Below, piece by piece: positions 17,738-24,855 of a stretch of 64,000 nucleotides of DNA. The notes beneath the pieces were generated by a model that ran no database searches, was not told the origin of the DNA, and saw only the letters and a program-made list of their open reading frames with translations. The stretch comes from an uncultured Odoribacter sp. (GTDB taxonomy: Bacteria; Bacteroidota; Bacteroidia; Bacteroidales; Marinifilaceae): positions 1 to 64,000 of the forward strand of contig UQTM01000003.1 of assembly GCA_900544025.1 (NCBI GenBank), read 5' to 3'. The position numbers and the translations under genes were made by a program. Numbering within the stretch: position 1 is the first letter of the stretch; every line of letters starts with the position of its first letter.

Positions 17738-19002
17738 GACCGAAATTCTTCAAATGGGATGATTAACTGTTTTTCGTCTATTTTTTTCCGGTTGTTCTGT
17801 GTGAGCAGGCGGCGAATATTCTCCGGCTTTGCTTCATGAACCGTAAAATGAGGCAATTCATGGCAGGTGATGAAATATTGGGCTTTTTTCATCACAATCC
17901 CCATTCGTTTTAATTGGGTAGCTCCTAAGCGGGCGTATCTGCGCGACACCACAATCAATTTTGCCGATTTCACTCCGATACCCGGAACGCGGAGGATCAT
18001 TTCATAATCGGCTTTGTTGATATCTACCGGAAATTTTTCAGGATGCCGTAATGCCCATGCCAACTTGGGATCGATTTCCAAATCCAGGTCGGGGTAAGCA
18101 TCGTCTGCAATTTCATCGGCCCGGAACTGGTAAAAACGCATCAGCCAATCGGCTTGGTATAACCGGTTTTCCCGTACCAATGGAGGCTGTTTTAGGGCCG
18201 GAAGACGCTGGTCGTACGCATTTACGGGAACGAATCCGGAGTAATATACTCTCTTCAATGTAGGCCGTTTATAGAGGGCGGAAGACAATCGCAGGATGTC
18301 TTTGTCCTGATCGGGACTGGCTCCGATAATCATTTGGGTACTTTGTCCGGCAGGGGCGAAACGGGGTGTATGCCGGAATTTCTTCCGGTCTTCCCGGTTT
18401 TCTAAAACTCCCTGCTGGATATAGCGCATAGGGGTAAAAACGCTTTGAAAATCTTTTTCCGGTGCCAGAAGCCGGAGGCTCTGCTCGTTCGGTATTTCGA
18501 CATTGACGCTCAAACGGTCGGCATATAATCCGGCTTCCCGAATCAGTTCCTGACTGGCTCCGGGGATACTTTTTAAATGTATGTATCCGTTGTAACGATA
18601 TTGCAGACGTAAATCTTTAGCTACCCGTACCAGCCTTTCCATGGTGTAATCGGGATTCCGGACAACTCCGGAACTTAAAAACAGGCCTTCGATATAGTTA
18701 CGGCGATAAAATTCAATGGTGAGATTTACCAGCTCCGTCACAGAGAATGTTGCCCGTCTCAGGTCGTTGCTCCGGCGGTTGATGCAATAGGCACAATCGT
18801 ATATGCAATGATTCGTGAGCATGATCTTTAATAAAGATACGCACCGCCCGTCCTCTGTAAAGCTATGACAGATCCCCCAGCCCGAAGCACTTCCGATACC
18901 TCCGGCTTTGTGCGACCGTGAAGTACCGCTGGAGGCGCAGGATACGTCATATTTTGCGGATTCTGCCAGTATTTTTAATTTTTCGAGAATTTTATCGTCC
19001 AT
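17734..19002 (-). CDS. Putative DNA modification/repair radical SAM protein
   Basis: 422-aa radical-SAM enzyme of the TIGR03916 family. The 4Fe-4S cluster motif CxxxCxxC is Cys66, Cys70 and Cys73 (NHCIYDCAYC), placed unusually late in the chain, as in this family. A helix-hairpin-helix (RVPGIGVKSAKLIVV, about 335-352) near the C-terminus suggests DNA binding. The coupled DUF4130 gene follows. The pair is known as a conserved two-gene unit of unproved function, comparable in plan to spore photoproduct lyase; the substrate base or lesion is unknown. Confidence 0.9.
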   Translation of the reverse strand: MDDKILEKLKILAESAKYDVSCASSGTSRSHKAGGIGSASGWGICHSFTEDGRCVSLLKIMLTNHCIYDCAYCINRRSNDLRRATFSVTELVNLTIEFYRRNYIEGLFLSSGVVRNPDYTMERLVRVAKDLRLQYRYNGYIHLKSIPGASQELIREAGLYADRLSVNVEIPNEQSLRLLAPEKDFQSVFTPMRYIQQGVLENREDRKKFRHTPRFAPAGQSTQMIIGASPDQDKDILRLSSALYKRPTLKRVYYSGFVPVNAYDQRLPALKQPPLVRENRLYQADWLMRFYQFRADEIADDAYPDLDLEIDPKLAWALRHPEKFPVDINKADYEMILRVPGIGVKSAKLIVVSRRYARLGATQLKRMGIVMKKAQYFITCHELPHFTVHEAKPENIRRLLTQNNRKKIDEKQLIIPFEEFRS

Positions 19003-19265
19003 AGTTATTACAAAGAAAGGATATATTGGGGAATAAAAAAATGGAATCGGACGATTTAACAGTTAAATGAATTTTGAGAGTAAGTGTTTGTTTTATATGT
19101 ATTTATTGTGTTTGTAAGGTTGTCCGGATGAAGCTTATTGCAAATTCTCCTTCGTGGGTATTTTCGTAGTTGATAAGACTGTTCCGGCAATGTTTCCCCG
19201 ATGTTTTTTGGTTTTTGGCAGTCCTGCGGTAGGGACTGGAAAATTTATTGCGGCTTAAAATGTAT
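19003..19265. other. Intergenic stretch without gene
   Basis: No coding potential of note on either strand and no clear promoter box; it separates the radical-SAM gene start from the terminator of the Nudix gene. Confidence 0.5.
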
Positions 19266-19292
19266 GATACGGAATAAAGGTTATTCCGTATC
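19266..19292 (-). terminator. Stem-loop after the membrane-Nudix gene
   Basis: A perfect 12-bp stem, GATACGGAATAA with TTATTCCGTATC, around AGG. The T-tract is poor on both sides, so termination is likely but not certain. Confidence 0.65.
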
Positions 19293-19313
19293 GGTTATTG
19301 CCGGAGCTGCCGA

Positions 19314-20393
19314 TTATTTATGCCCCTCTCTTTCTTTTATCACTCCTTTTAGCAGGGTTTGATATTCGTGGATAAAATTAGGAGTAAGCTGATTTTGGGC
19401 GATCCCTTTTTCAATTTCTTGAGTAGTCCAAAACTTTCCTTCGTCCACTTCGTCGTTGTCGATCCGGATATGGTCATACCGGGAACATTGGAAAGAAAAA
19501 ACCAGTTCTTTTTCCCGGGGACTTTCCCAAACATAATTACCGATGAAACGGGCTTCGAAGTTCGTGATTCCCAATTCTTCGAACGTTTCCCGTTTTAAGG
19601 CTTCTTCTACTTTTTCATTCAGTCCGATATGTCCTCCTACGGCTGTATCCCAAAGCCCCGGCAGCAGATCTTTTTTCAGGCTTCTTTTTTGAAGGAAAAT
19701 TTCATTTTTGTCGTTTATAATGTGCAAGTGTACCACCGGGTGTAAGAACTTCGAACCGGAATGGCACACGCTGCGTGGAGCCTGGCCTGTGATTTCTCCT
19801 TGTTCATCGACTAAGGGAAGCCATTCTTCTTTTTGCATTTTTTTTCTTAGCATTAGATTGCGTATAAAAATAGTGATGAAAAATATTCCGATAACGATAT
19901 ATAGCAAAGGGCCTGTAATGAAAGAAGCGGAGGCTTCTGTAAAAGTCAGAAGGGCTATATAAGCGAGCAGGTTATGGATGCAAAAGATGAAAAACAGAAT
20001 CTTGAATAGCTTTTTTATTGCTTTTTGCTGGGTTTCGTCCAATTGTATGTTTTTTCGGTAGCTGGCCGGAAGGGTGGATGCTAAATCCAGTCGTGAGAAA
20101 GCGAATACGCCTAATAAAAGGCATAATGCACTCTCTATGATGGCCGGCTGTAATTGTGCGATTTTAGAACCGGGAGCGTATATGGAAAGTATGCCCGGAA
20201 AACAAAAAAACAAGGTCGTCCATAAAACTATTTTGTCGTTTTCTTTTTCCCGGATCCGGGTGTAAGTAAATTCCGCTACCCCCAATAAAAAGATAAAAAT
20301 CACACTGAATACCGGACTGAATAATTCGTCGGCAATAAAATATGCGGCGATTAAGATCAATGAGGGGTATAATTGTTTGAATGCTCGTGCCAT
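19314..20393 (-). CDS. Membrane protein with C-terminal Nudix hydrolase domain
   Basis: Fusion of an integral membrane domain (six or so hydrophobic segments in the first 180 residues, e.g. LILIAAYFIADEL, IESALCLLLGVFAFSR, LLYIVIGIFFITIFI) with a Nudix domain. The Nudix box GGHIGLNEKVEEAL plus KRETFEELGI lies at about 253-275 of the 359-aa form and keeps G-x5-E-x7-R-E-x2-E-E. The membrane part recalls the YciB/IspZ family in layout, an inference. Start chosen at ATG 20393 (AGGA site just upstream); in-frame ATGs at 20447 and 20480 would give up to 388 aa. The soluble domain resembles isopentenyl-diphosphate-isomerase-like Nudix proteins (WLPLVDEQGEITGQAPR). Substrate unknown. Confidence 0.75.
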   Translation of the reverse strand: MARAFKQLYPSLILIAAYFIADELFSPVFSVIFIFLLGVAEFTYTRIREKENDKIVLWTTLFFCFPGILSIYAPGSKIAQLQPAIIESALCLLLGVFAFSRLDLASTLPASYRKNIQLDETQQKAIKKLFKILFFIFCIHNLLAYIALLTFTEASASFITGPLLYIVIGIFFITIFIRNLMLRKKMQKEEWLPLVDEQGEITGQAPRSVCHSGSKFLHPVVHLHIINDKNEIFLQKRSLKKDLLPGLWDTAVGGHIGLNEKVEEALKRETFEELGITNFEARFIGNYVWESPREKELVFSFQCSRYDHIRIDNDEVDEGKFWTTQEIEKGIAQNQLTPNFIHEYQTLLKGVIKEREGHK

Positions 20394-20607
20394 ATCCTGG
20401 GGATTATGATCCGGTGTTCTTCCCGGATATTCCACAGCAAATATAAACATTAAAAATGGCCCGGGATGTTTCCGGCACAATAATATTCTTCGTATCGGTG
20501 ATGCCGGTGGGGTGGTTCATGCTGAAATTTTTTAACAGCGTAAATACCTGTATGGCCTTTATCTTTATTTTTCTATTTTTGTTGAGTTAAAACTTAAGAT
20601 ATAGGTC

Positions 20608-20886
20608 ATGTTAATCGTTATCGGATTGATGGTGTGCGGTATTTTGATCGGATTTCGTTTCCGGAAACGGAATTTGAAATTCATTTCTCCTTTGATTACG
20701 GTTGCTATCTGGGTTTTATTGTTTTTGCTGGGCTTGAATGTGGGGGGAGATCCGAAAATTATGAATAATCTCGGAACGATAGGGGGAGAGGCTTTGTGGC
20801 TGACCTTGGGAGCTGTGGGAGGCAGTGTGTTGTGTGCATGGGGCGTGTATCGTTTCTTTTTTTGTACCGATAAAGATAAGTTATGA
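20608..20886 (+). CDS. LysO-type exporter, N-terminal half
   Basis: 92 aa, three hydrophobic segments, matching the N-terminal part of LysO/YbjE-type lysine exporters (GLMVCGILIGFRFR, LLFLLGLNVGGDPKIMNNLG, ALWLTLGAVGGSVLCAWG). In many Bacteroidetes the LysO chain is encoded as two genes that must work together. Here the gene ends in an ATGA overlap with a beta-propeller lipoprotein gene, and the other half of the exporter only follows after that gene at 22,037. Export substrate (lysine or a toxic analogue) is inferred from the family. Confidence 0.8.
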   Translation: MLIVIGLMVCGILIGFRFRKRNLKFISPLITVAIWVLLFLLGLNVGGDPKIMNNLGTIGGEALWLTLGAVGGSVLCAWGVYRFFFCTDKDKL

Positions 20887-22040
20887 AATTACAATGTATT
20901 GTGCCTATCCTTTTTTTGCTTGCCGTTGCATGTAAAAATTCAGATAAATATGTAACGACGGTGGAAGACCGGGGCATTGAAACTACGACCATCGATTTTA
21001 CGAAAGTACAGGCCGGCCGGGATTCGATTGTTCATTACAGTTCTTTACCTCTTTCTGAGATTGCCGATGATATTCAGGTGATCCGGCTTGAAACCGGGGA
21101 TAAGTGCCTGGTAGATGGAGAAGCGACTTATTGGGTGGGAGATTCCTGTATTATTGTGGTACAACGTGACCAGATTATGATGTTCGACAGGGAAGGACGT
21201 TTTCGGCGTACGATAGCTACTTCCGGACGTGCTCCGGAAGAGTTCGGGAAATTTCAGGATGTCCGGATAAAGAATGGAAAAATTTATTTGTTGGATGATT
21301 TTGGGAAAGGAAAAATTTTTAGCCTGAAAGAAGGTGAAGGAGTTTCAAATTTTCAGGGGTGTACCGAAGACCGTTTCTATAATAGTTTTCTCCCTTTGGA
21401 TAACGGACACATATTAATGGCTCCTTTTAAATGTGAAGGTTCGAAAAATATATACTACGTTCAGGATACTGCCGGAAAGTTCCAGGAAGGAGTTTCCTGT
21501 CCGCCCAACAAGGAAATCCTTTGTTATAACGGGCGTAAATTGGTGTCGCAGGTAGGACAGGAGTATCGTTACACTCCGTTTACGGTCGATACCGTTTTCC
21601 AGATTATTCACGGAAGTTTATTACCGCGATGGATTTTTAAAGTGGGGGCTCAGCAGGAAATCGAAGTGCATGGAGAAACTTCCCGGTTCTTGTTTTTAAA
21701 TCTCAGAACGATTACAAACCAGAGTACTTCTAATTCTGTGGTTTATACCACGTATTCCAATGCTTATTATTGTTATGACAAGGAAGCAAAGAAGTTATCT
21801 GCTTTTAATGATATATTCGACGACCGGTTTGCTTCGGTACGCAGAGATATTCAGAATTTAAGAATCCAGGACGGAGAATGGTTTTACTGGGTGTATCCTG
21901 CATCTATGCTAACGGAAGCAATACCCCTGATTCTTGAGTCTGAGGAAGTGGACGATAAGATAAAGGAACATATGAAGGATTTACAGGGGACAATAACTTT
22001 GGATGATAACCCCGTTATACTGATTGGGAGATTGAAATGA
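20883..22040 (+). CDS. 6-bladed beta-propeller lipoprotein inserted between the LysO halves
   Basis: 385 aa with a lipoprotein leader (LLAVAC, Cys17 lipidation site). It resembles the Bacteroidales 6-bladed beta-propeller family: DSIVHYSSLPLSEIADDIQV, then blade-like repeats DRDQIMMFDREGRF, GRAPEEFGKFQDVRIKNGKI, LPLDNGHILMAPF. These proteins usually stand alone or in variable surface loci and lack a proved function. Here start and stop both overlap the exporter halves by 4 bases (ATGA at 20883-20886 and 22037-22040), so three genes are translationally chained. Whether it is a subunit of the exporter or a recent insertion is open. Confidence 0.85.
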   Translation: MKLQCIVPILFLLAVACKNSDKYVTTVEDRGIETTTIDFTKVQAGRDSIVHYSSLPLSEIADDIQVIRLETGDKCLVDGEATYWVGDSCIIVVQRDQIMMFDREGRFRRTIATSGRAPEEFGKFQDVRIKNGKIYLLDDFGKGKIFSLKEGEGVSNFQGCTEDRFYNSFLPLDNGHILMAPFKCEGSKNIYYVQDTAGKFQEGVSCPPNKEILCYNGRKLVSQVGQEYRYTPFTVDTVFQIIHGSLLPRWIFKVGAQQEIEVHGETSRFLFLNLRTITNQSTSNSVVYTTYSNAYYCYDKEAKKLSAFNDIFDDRFASVRRDIQNLRIQDGEWFYWVYPASMLTEAIPLILESEEVDDKIKEHMKDLQGTITLDDNPVILIGRLK

Positions 22041-22639
22041 AAGGAAGCTTGATCATTGTCGCTTTTTTTGTTGCAGGAATTTGTATCGGACGTTTTGGAG
22101 AGGTTGCCGAATGGCTGAAAGGGGAACAGGTGGCTTTATACGCGCTTTATGCCTTGATGTTTTTAGTGGGGATCAGTGTGGGAAGTGACCGGAAAGCCTT
22201 GCAAGCCTTGAAGCAGCAGCAATGGAAAATCGTATTCGTCCCTTTGGGCACTATTGCCGGAACATTGGCAGGAGTGGCTCTGGTTAGTATCGTTCTACCC
22301 GGACGCAGCCTTTCGGACTGTCTGGCTGTCGGTTCTGGATTCGGGTATTACTCGCTTTCGAGTATTTTCATTACTCAATATAAGGGTGCCGAATTAGGTA
22401 CGATAGCCCTGACTTCAAACATTATGAGGGAAATCATTACTTTGTTGTGTGCTCCCTTGATGGTGAGATATTTTGGAAAACTCGCTCCCATATCCAGCGG
22501 AGGGGCGACGAGTATGGATACCACTTTACCTGTCATTACCCGCTTTGCCGGAAAAGAATTTGTCATCGTCTCGATTTTTCATGGAATGACAGTAGATTTT
22601 TGCGTTCCTTTTTTGGTGACATTCTTTTGCTTGTGGTAG
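22037..22639 (+). CDS. LysO-type exporter, C-terminal half
   Basis: 200 aa with five to six membrane segments, matching the C-terminal part of LysO-type exporters: LYALMFLVGISVGSDRKAL, VGSGFGYYSLSSIFITQ, IALTSNIMREIITLLCAPL and the end FHGMTVDFCVPFLVTFFC. The GFGYYSLSS and SNIMREI motifs are typical of the family. Starts in an ATGA overlap with the propeller gene. Works presumably in the inner membrane together with the 20,608 product. Confidence 0.85.
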   Translation: MKGSLIIVAFFVAGICIGRFGEVAEWLKGEQVALYALYALMFLVGISVGSDRKALQALKQQQWKIVFVPLGTIAGTLAGVALVSIVLPGRSLSDCLAVGSGFGYYSLSSIFITQYKGAELGTIALTSNIMREIITLLCAPLMVRYFGKLAPISSGGATSMDTTLPVITRFAGKEFVIVSIFHGMTVDFCVPFLVTFFCLW

Positions 22640-22681
22640 AAAAGAATTTTTTATTATCCGATCGATCGTAACCCCCTGCGG

Positions 22682-23026
22682 TTATCCTACATTTCCATTC
22701 ATCATATCGTTCCAGTCCTGCACTGCTTTTATGGTGCATTGGTAATAGCAGAACCCCCACACGATAAGCCAGTAAATCAGCATGGCGGCAATCTTTATCG
22801 GACGGCTTTTCCGGGTGTCGCTCACCTGTTTCCCGATGAAGTGAAAAAGGTATGACAGGATACCCCACAATACGAATGCCAGCATTCCGCATATAGCGGT
22901 TGTAAACGCTTCGTTAAAACCTATGTCGAAATCGGGCAGCGATGATGAGTAGTAATAAACGATGCCCAATCCCGTTAATAGTGAAATGACGGTGAATAAT
23001 ATGTTTTCATACTCTTTATATTGCAT
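22682..23026 (-). CDS. Small membrane protein, unknown
   Basis: 114 aa with three hydrophobic segments (FTVISLLTGLGIVYYYSS, AICGMLAFVLWGILSYLFHF, IAAMLIYWLIVWGFCYY) and an ISDTRKSRP-like basic loop (QVSDTRKSRPIK) between the second and third. I do not recognise the family. Convergent with the LysO unit (42 bp apart) and separate from gapA by 236 bp. Confidence 0.55.
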   Translation of the reverse strand: MQYKEYENILFTVISLLTGLGIVYYYSSSLPDFDIGFNEAFTTAICGMLAFVLWGILSYLFHFIGKQVSDTRKSRPIKIAAMLIYWLIVWGFCYYQCTIKAVQDWNDMMNGNVG

Positions 23027-23215
23027 TTCGTATATGTATGGTTTGTAGAGAGGACTGTTAATCGTTTTCTTTATTGTCGATAATAATTCGTCGAAGTTAT
23101 TTTCTGGAGCCTAGGCAGTAAAAATAAAATCAGGATAGTTTTAGGTTTCTGTTGTGCCGATATATAAAATCCGGTTGTGATGGTTACCCTTGCAGGAAAC
23201 CGATGAGGTATCGAT

Positions 23216-23245
23216 AAAAAAATGCCGCCCTGCGGGACGGCATTT
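23216..23245 (-). terminator. Terminator of gapA
   Basis: AAATGCCG pairs with CGGCATTT across a GC-rich inner loop; read on the minus strand the stem ends in a run of seven T. Confidence 0.8.
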
Positions 23246-23262
23246 AAATCTATGGTTACTGA

Positions 23263-24267
23263 TTATTTTACAGTATTCATGTGAACGATCAATTCAAGAA
23301 CTTTGTTTGAATATCCCCATTCGTTATCGTACCAAGATACCAATTTAACGAAATTTTTATTCAAAGCGATTCCGGCTTTTGCGTCGAAGATAGAAGTACG
23401 TGCATCGCCCAGGAAGTCGGAAGAAACAACTTCTTCTTCGGTATATCCGAGGATACCTTTCATTTCACCTTCGGAAGCTTCTTTGATAGCAGCTTTGATT
23501 TCGTCGTAAGAAGCTTCTTTAGCCAGACGGAAAGTAACATCGACAACAGAAACATCCAATGTCGGAACGCGGAATGACATACCGGTCAGTTTTCCGTTCA
23601 ATTCAGGGATAACTTTACCTACAGCTTTAGCAGCACCGGTAGAAGACGGGATAATGTTGCCGGCAGCGGCACGTCCGCCTCTCCAGTCTTTCATAGAAGG
23701 ACCATCTACGGTTTTCTGTGTAGCTGTCGTTGAGTGTACAGTGGTCATCAAACCTTCGATAACACCGAATTTGTCATTGATCACTTTAGTCAGCGGAGCC
23801 AAACAGTTTGTTGTACAAGAAGCGTTAGAAACGATAGTTTCTCCGGCGTATTTTTTGTTGTTTACACCCATTACGAACATAGGGGTATCGTCTTTAGAAG
23901 GAGCAGACAGTACAACCCGTTTTGCACCGGCTTTGATATGAGCTTCTGCTTTTTCTTTGGTCAGGAAAAGACCGGTCGATTCAACAACATATTCAGCACC
24001 GACTTCATTCCATTTCAGGTTTGCAGGATCTTTTTCTGCAGTTACACGGATAGCCTGACCGTTTACGATTAATTTACCGTCTTTAGCTTCAGCAGTTCCG
24101 TTGAAACGACCGTGCATGGTGTCGTATTTCAGCATATATACCATGTAATCAACATCGATAAGGTCGTTAATTCCTACGATTTCAATATCGTTTCTGGTCA
24201 TTGCTGCACGGAAAACCAAACGACCGATACGGCCGAATCCGTTGATACCAACTTTAATCTTTGACAT
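23263..24267 (-). CDS. gapA: Glyceraldehyde-3-phosphate dehydrogenase
   Basis: Glycolytic NAD-dependent GAPDH, 334 aa, full length. Rossmann motif NGFGRIGR at 9-16, catalytic Cys151 in SNASCTTNCLAPL, and the C-terminal SWYDNEWGYSNKVLEL are all present. Asp35 after GIN indicates NAD rather than NADP preference. Codon use is the most biased of the window (many GAA, AAA, GTA, ACT), as expected for a highly expressed gene. Own promoter and terminator; a single-gene unit. Confidence 0.98.
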   Translation of the reverse strand: MSKIKVGINGFGRIGRLVFRAAMTRNDIEIVGINDLIDVDYMVYMLKYDTMHGRFNGTAEAKDGKLIVNGQAIRVTAEKDPANLKWNEVGAEYVVESTGLFLTKEKAEAHIKAGAKRVVLSAPSKDDTPMFVMGVNNKKYAGETIVSNASCTTNCLAPLTKVINDKFGVIEGLMTTVHSTTATQKTVDGPSMKDWRGGRAAAGNIIPSSTGAAKAVGKVIPELNGKLTGMSFRVPTLDVSVVDVTFRLAKEASYDEIKAAIKEASEGEMKGILGYTEEEVVSSDFLGDARTSIFDAKAGIALNKNFVKLVSWYDNEWGYSNKVLELIVHMNTVK

Positions 24268-24310
24268 TTTCGTTATTTTTTAAGGTTATTAATGATTCAA
24301 AATTTCACTT

Positions 24311-24318
24311 CAAAGTTA
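24311..24318 (-). promoter_or_regulatory. -7 box of gapA
   Basis: TAACTTTG on the minus strand fits TAnnTTTG and lies 43 bp before the gapA start. The -33 element is not obvious. Confidence 0.5.
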
Positions 24319-24387
24319 TAATAAAGCTGCTTATTTGTTGCATTTGGAAATTAAAACTGCGCAAAAAAAGCACTCAAACGATTTCAC

Positions 24388-24522
24388 TTAAGCAGGAATA
24401 TCCGTTGTTGCCGAAGTGACGTGAGAATAAGCAGGGCATTTTTTATCAATAGCGCAGGAAGAAAATAAACCTGCAATGAAAGTACAAACTAAGATATAGA
24501 TAAGTAGTTTTTTTGTTTTCAT
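24388..24522 (-). CDS. Small lipoprotein, 44 aa
   Basis: A short gene found by reading the gap between gapA and tilS. It starts MKTKKLLIYILVCTFIAG, has a lipobox LFSSC with Cys23 as the likely lipidation site, and a mature part of 22 residues: CAIDKKCPAYSHV then TSATTDIPA. The mature peptide with a second Cys followed by PAY resembles very small Bacteroidales lipoproteins carrying a K-x-C-P-A-Y motif; that likeness is from memory. A TACATTTG promoter box lies 50 bp upstream. Role unknown. Confidence 0.65.
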   Translation of the reverse strand: MKTKKLLIYILVCTFIAGLFSSCAIDKKCPAYSHVTSATTDIPA

Positions 24523-24571
24523 AGTAAACAAAGGGTTGAAATAATTTAAGTCCTTTCCTTTATAATTCTTA

Positions 24572-24579
24572 CAAATGTA
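24572..24579 (-). promoter_or_regulatory. -7 box for the 44-aa lipoprotein
   Basis: TACATTTG on the minus strand, exact fit to TAnnTTTG, 50 bp before the ATG at 24522. Identical octamers precede both PUR genes. Confidence 0.45.
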
Positions 24580-24711
24580 AATATAAAAATTGAATTACCC
24601 GGCTAAGATTCGGAAAAATTATCGAAAAGCCGATTTTTGAGCAGATTATTACGTAATGCCTGGCATTTTGGAAAGAATGTAAGCAGATGATGAATTTTTC
24701 TTTCAAAAAAG

Positions 24712-24742
24712 TTTGCGCAAACGTTTTAGTTGTATATCTTTG
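24712..24742 (+). promoter_or_regulatory. Full-consensus promoter reading toward a terminator, with a palindrome on its -33 box
   Basis: TTTG at 24712-24715 and TATCTTTG at 24735-24742 are separated by exactly 19 bases, the best promoter in the window. The -33 box lies inside the perfect palindrome GTTTGCGCAAAC (24711-24722), which looks like an operator. No gene follows on this strand. Confidence 0.65.
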
Positions 24743-24748
24743 TTGTGA

Positions 24749-24827
24749 GATATAGAAATTATATAGTTTTGTAAGTGTAGTAAATTTATTGTTAGTGTGT
24801 TAAAAAGAGACCGTAAGGTCTCTTTTT
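24749..24827 (+). ncRNA. Candidate small RNA of about 80 nt
   Basis: The promoter at 24712-24742 should start transcripts near 24749; an intrinsic terminator ends at 24827. The enclosed sequence is AT-rich, has no ribosome site followed by an ORF of note, and is not part of any neighbouring gene. The transcript would be convergent with tilS. No known RNA family recognised. The terminator may alternatively only serve tilS, but then the exact-consensus promoter has no target. Confidence 0.45.
24802..24827. terminator. Bidirectional terminator (tilS and candidate sRNA)
   Basis: AAAAAGAGACC and GGTCTCTTTTT form a perfect 11-bp stem around a GTAA loop. It lies 29 bp after the tilS stop on the minus strand and ends the sRNA candidate on the plus strand. 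Confidence 0.85.
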
Positions 24828-24855
24828 ACTTTATCTTTCGGTTTTACCTTTTAGA

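Noticed and set aside
13796..20393. Defence island around the helicase and radical-SAM genes
   Set aside because: No nuclease, methyltransferase, toxin or other defence hallmark adjoins; the genes are better read as repair and housekeeping functions.
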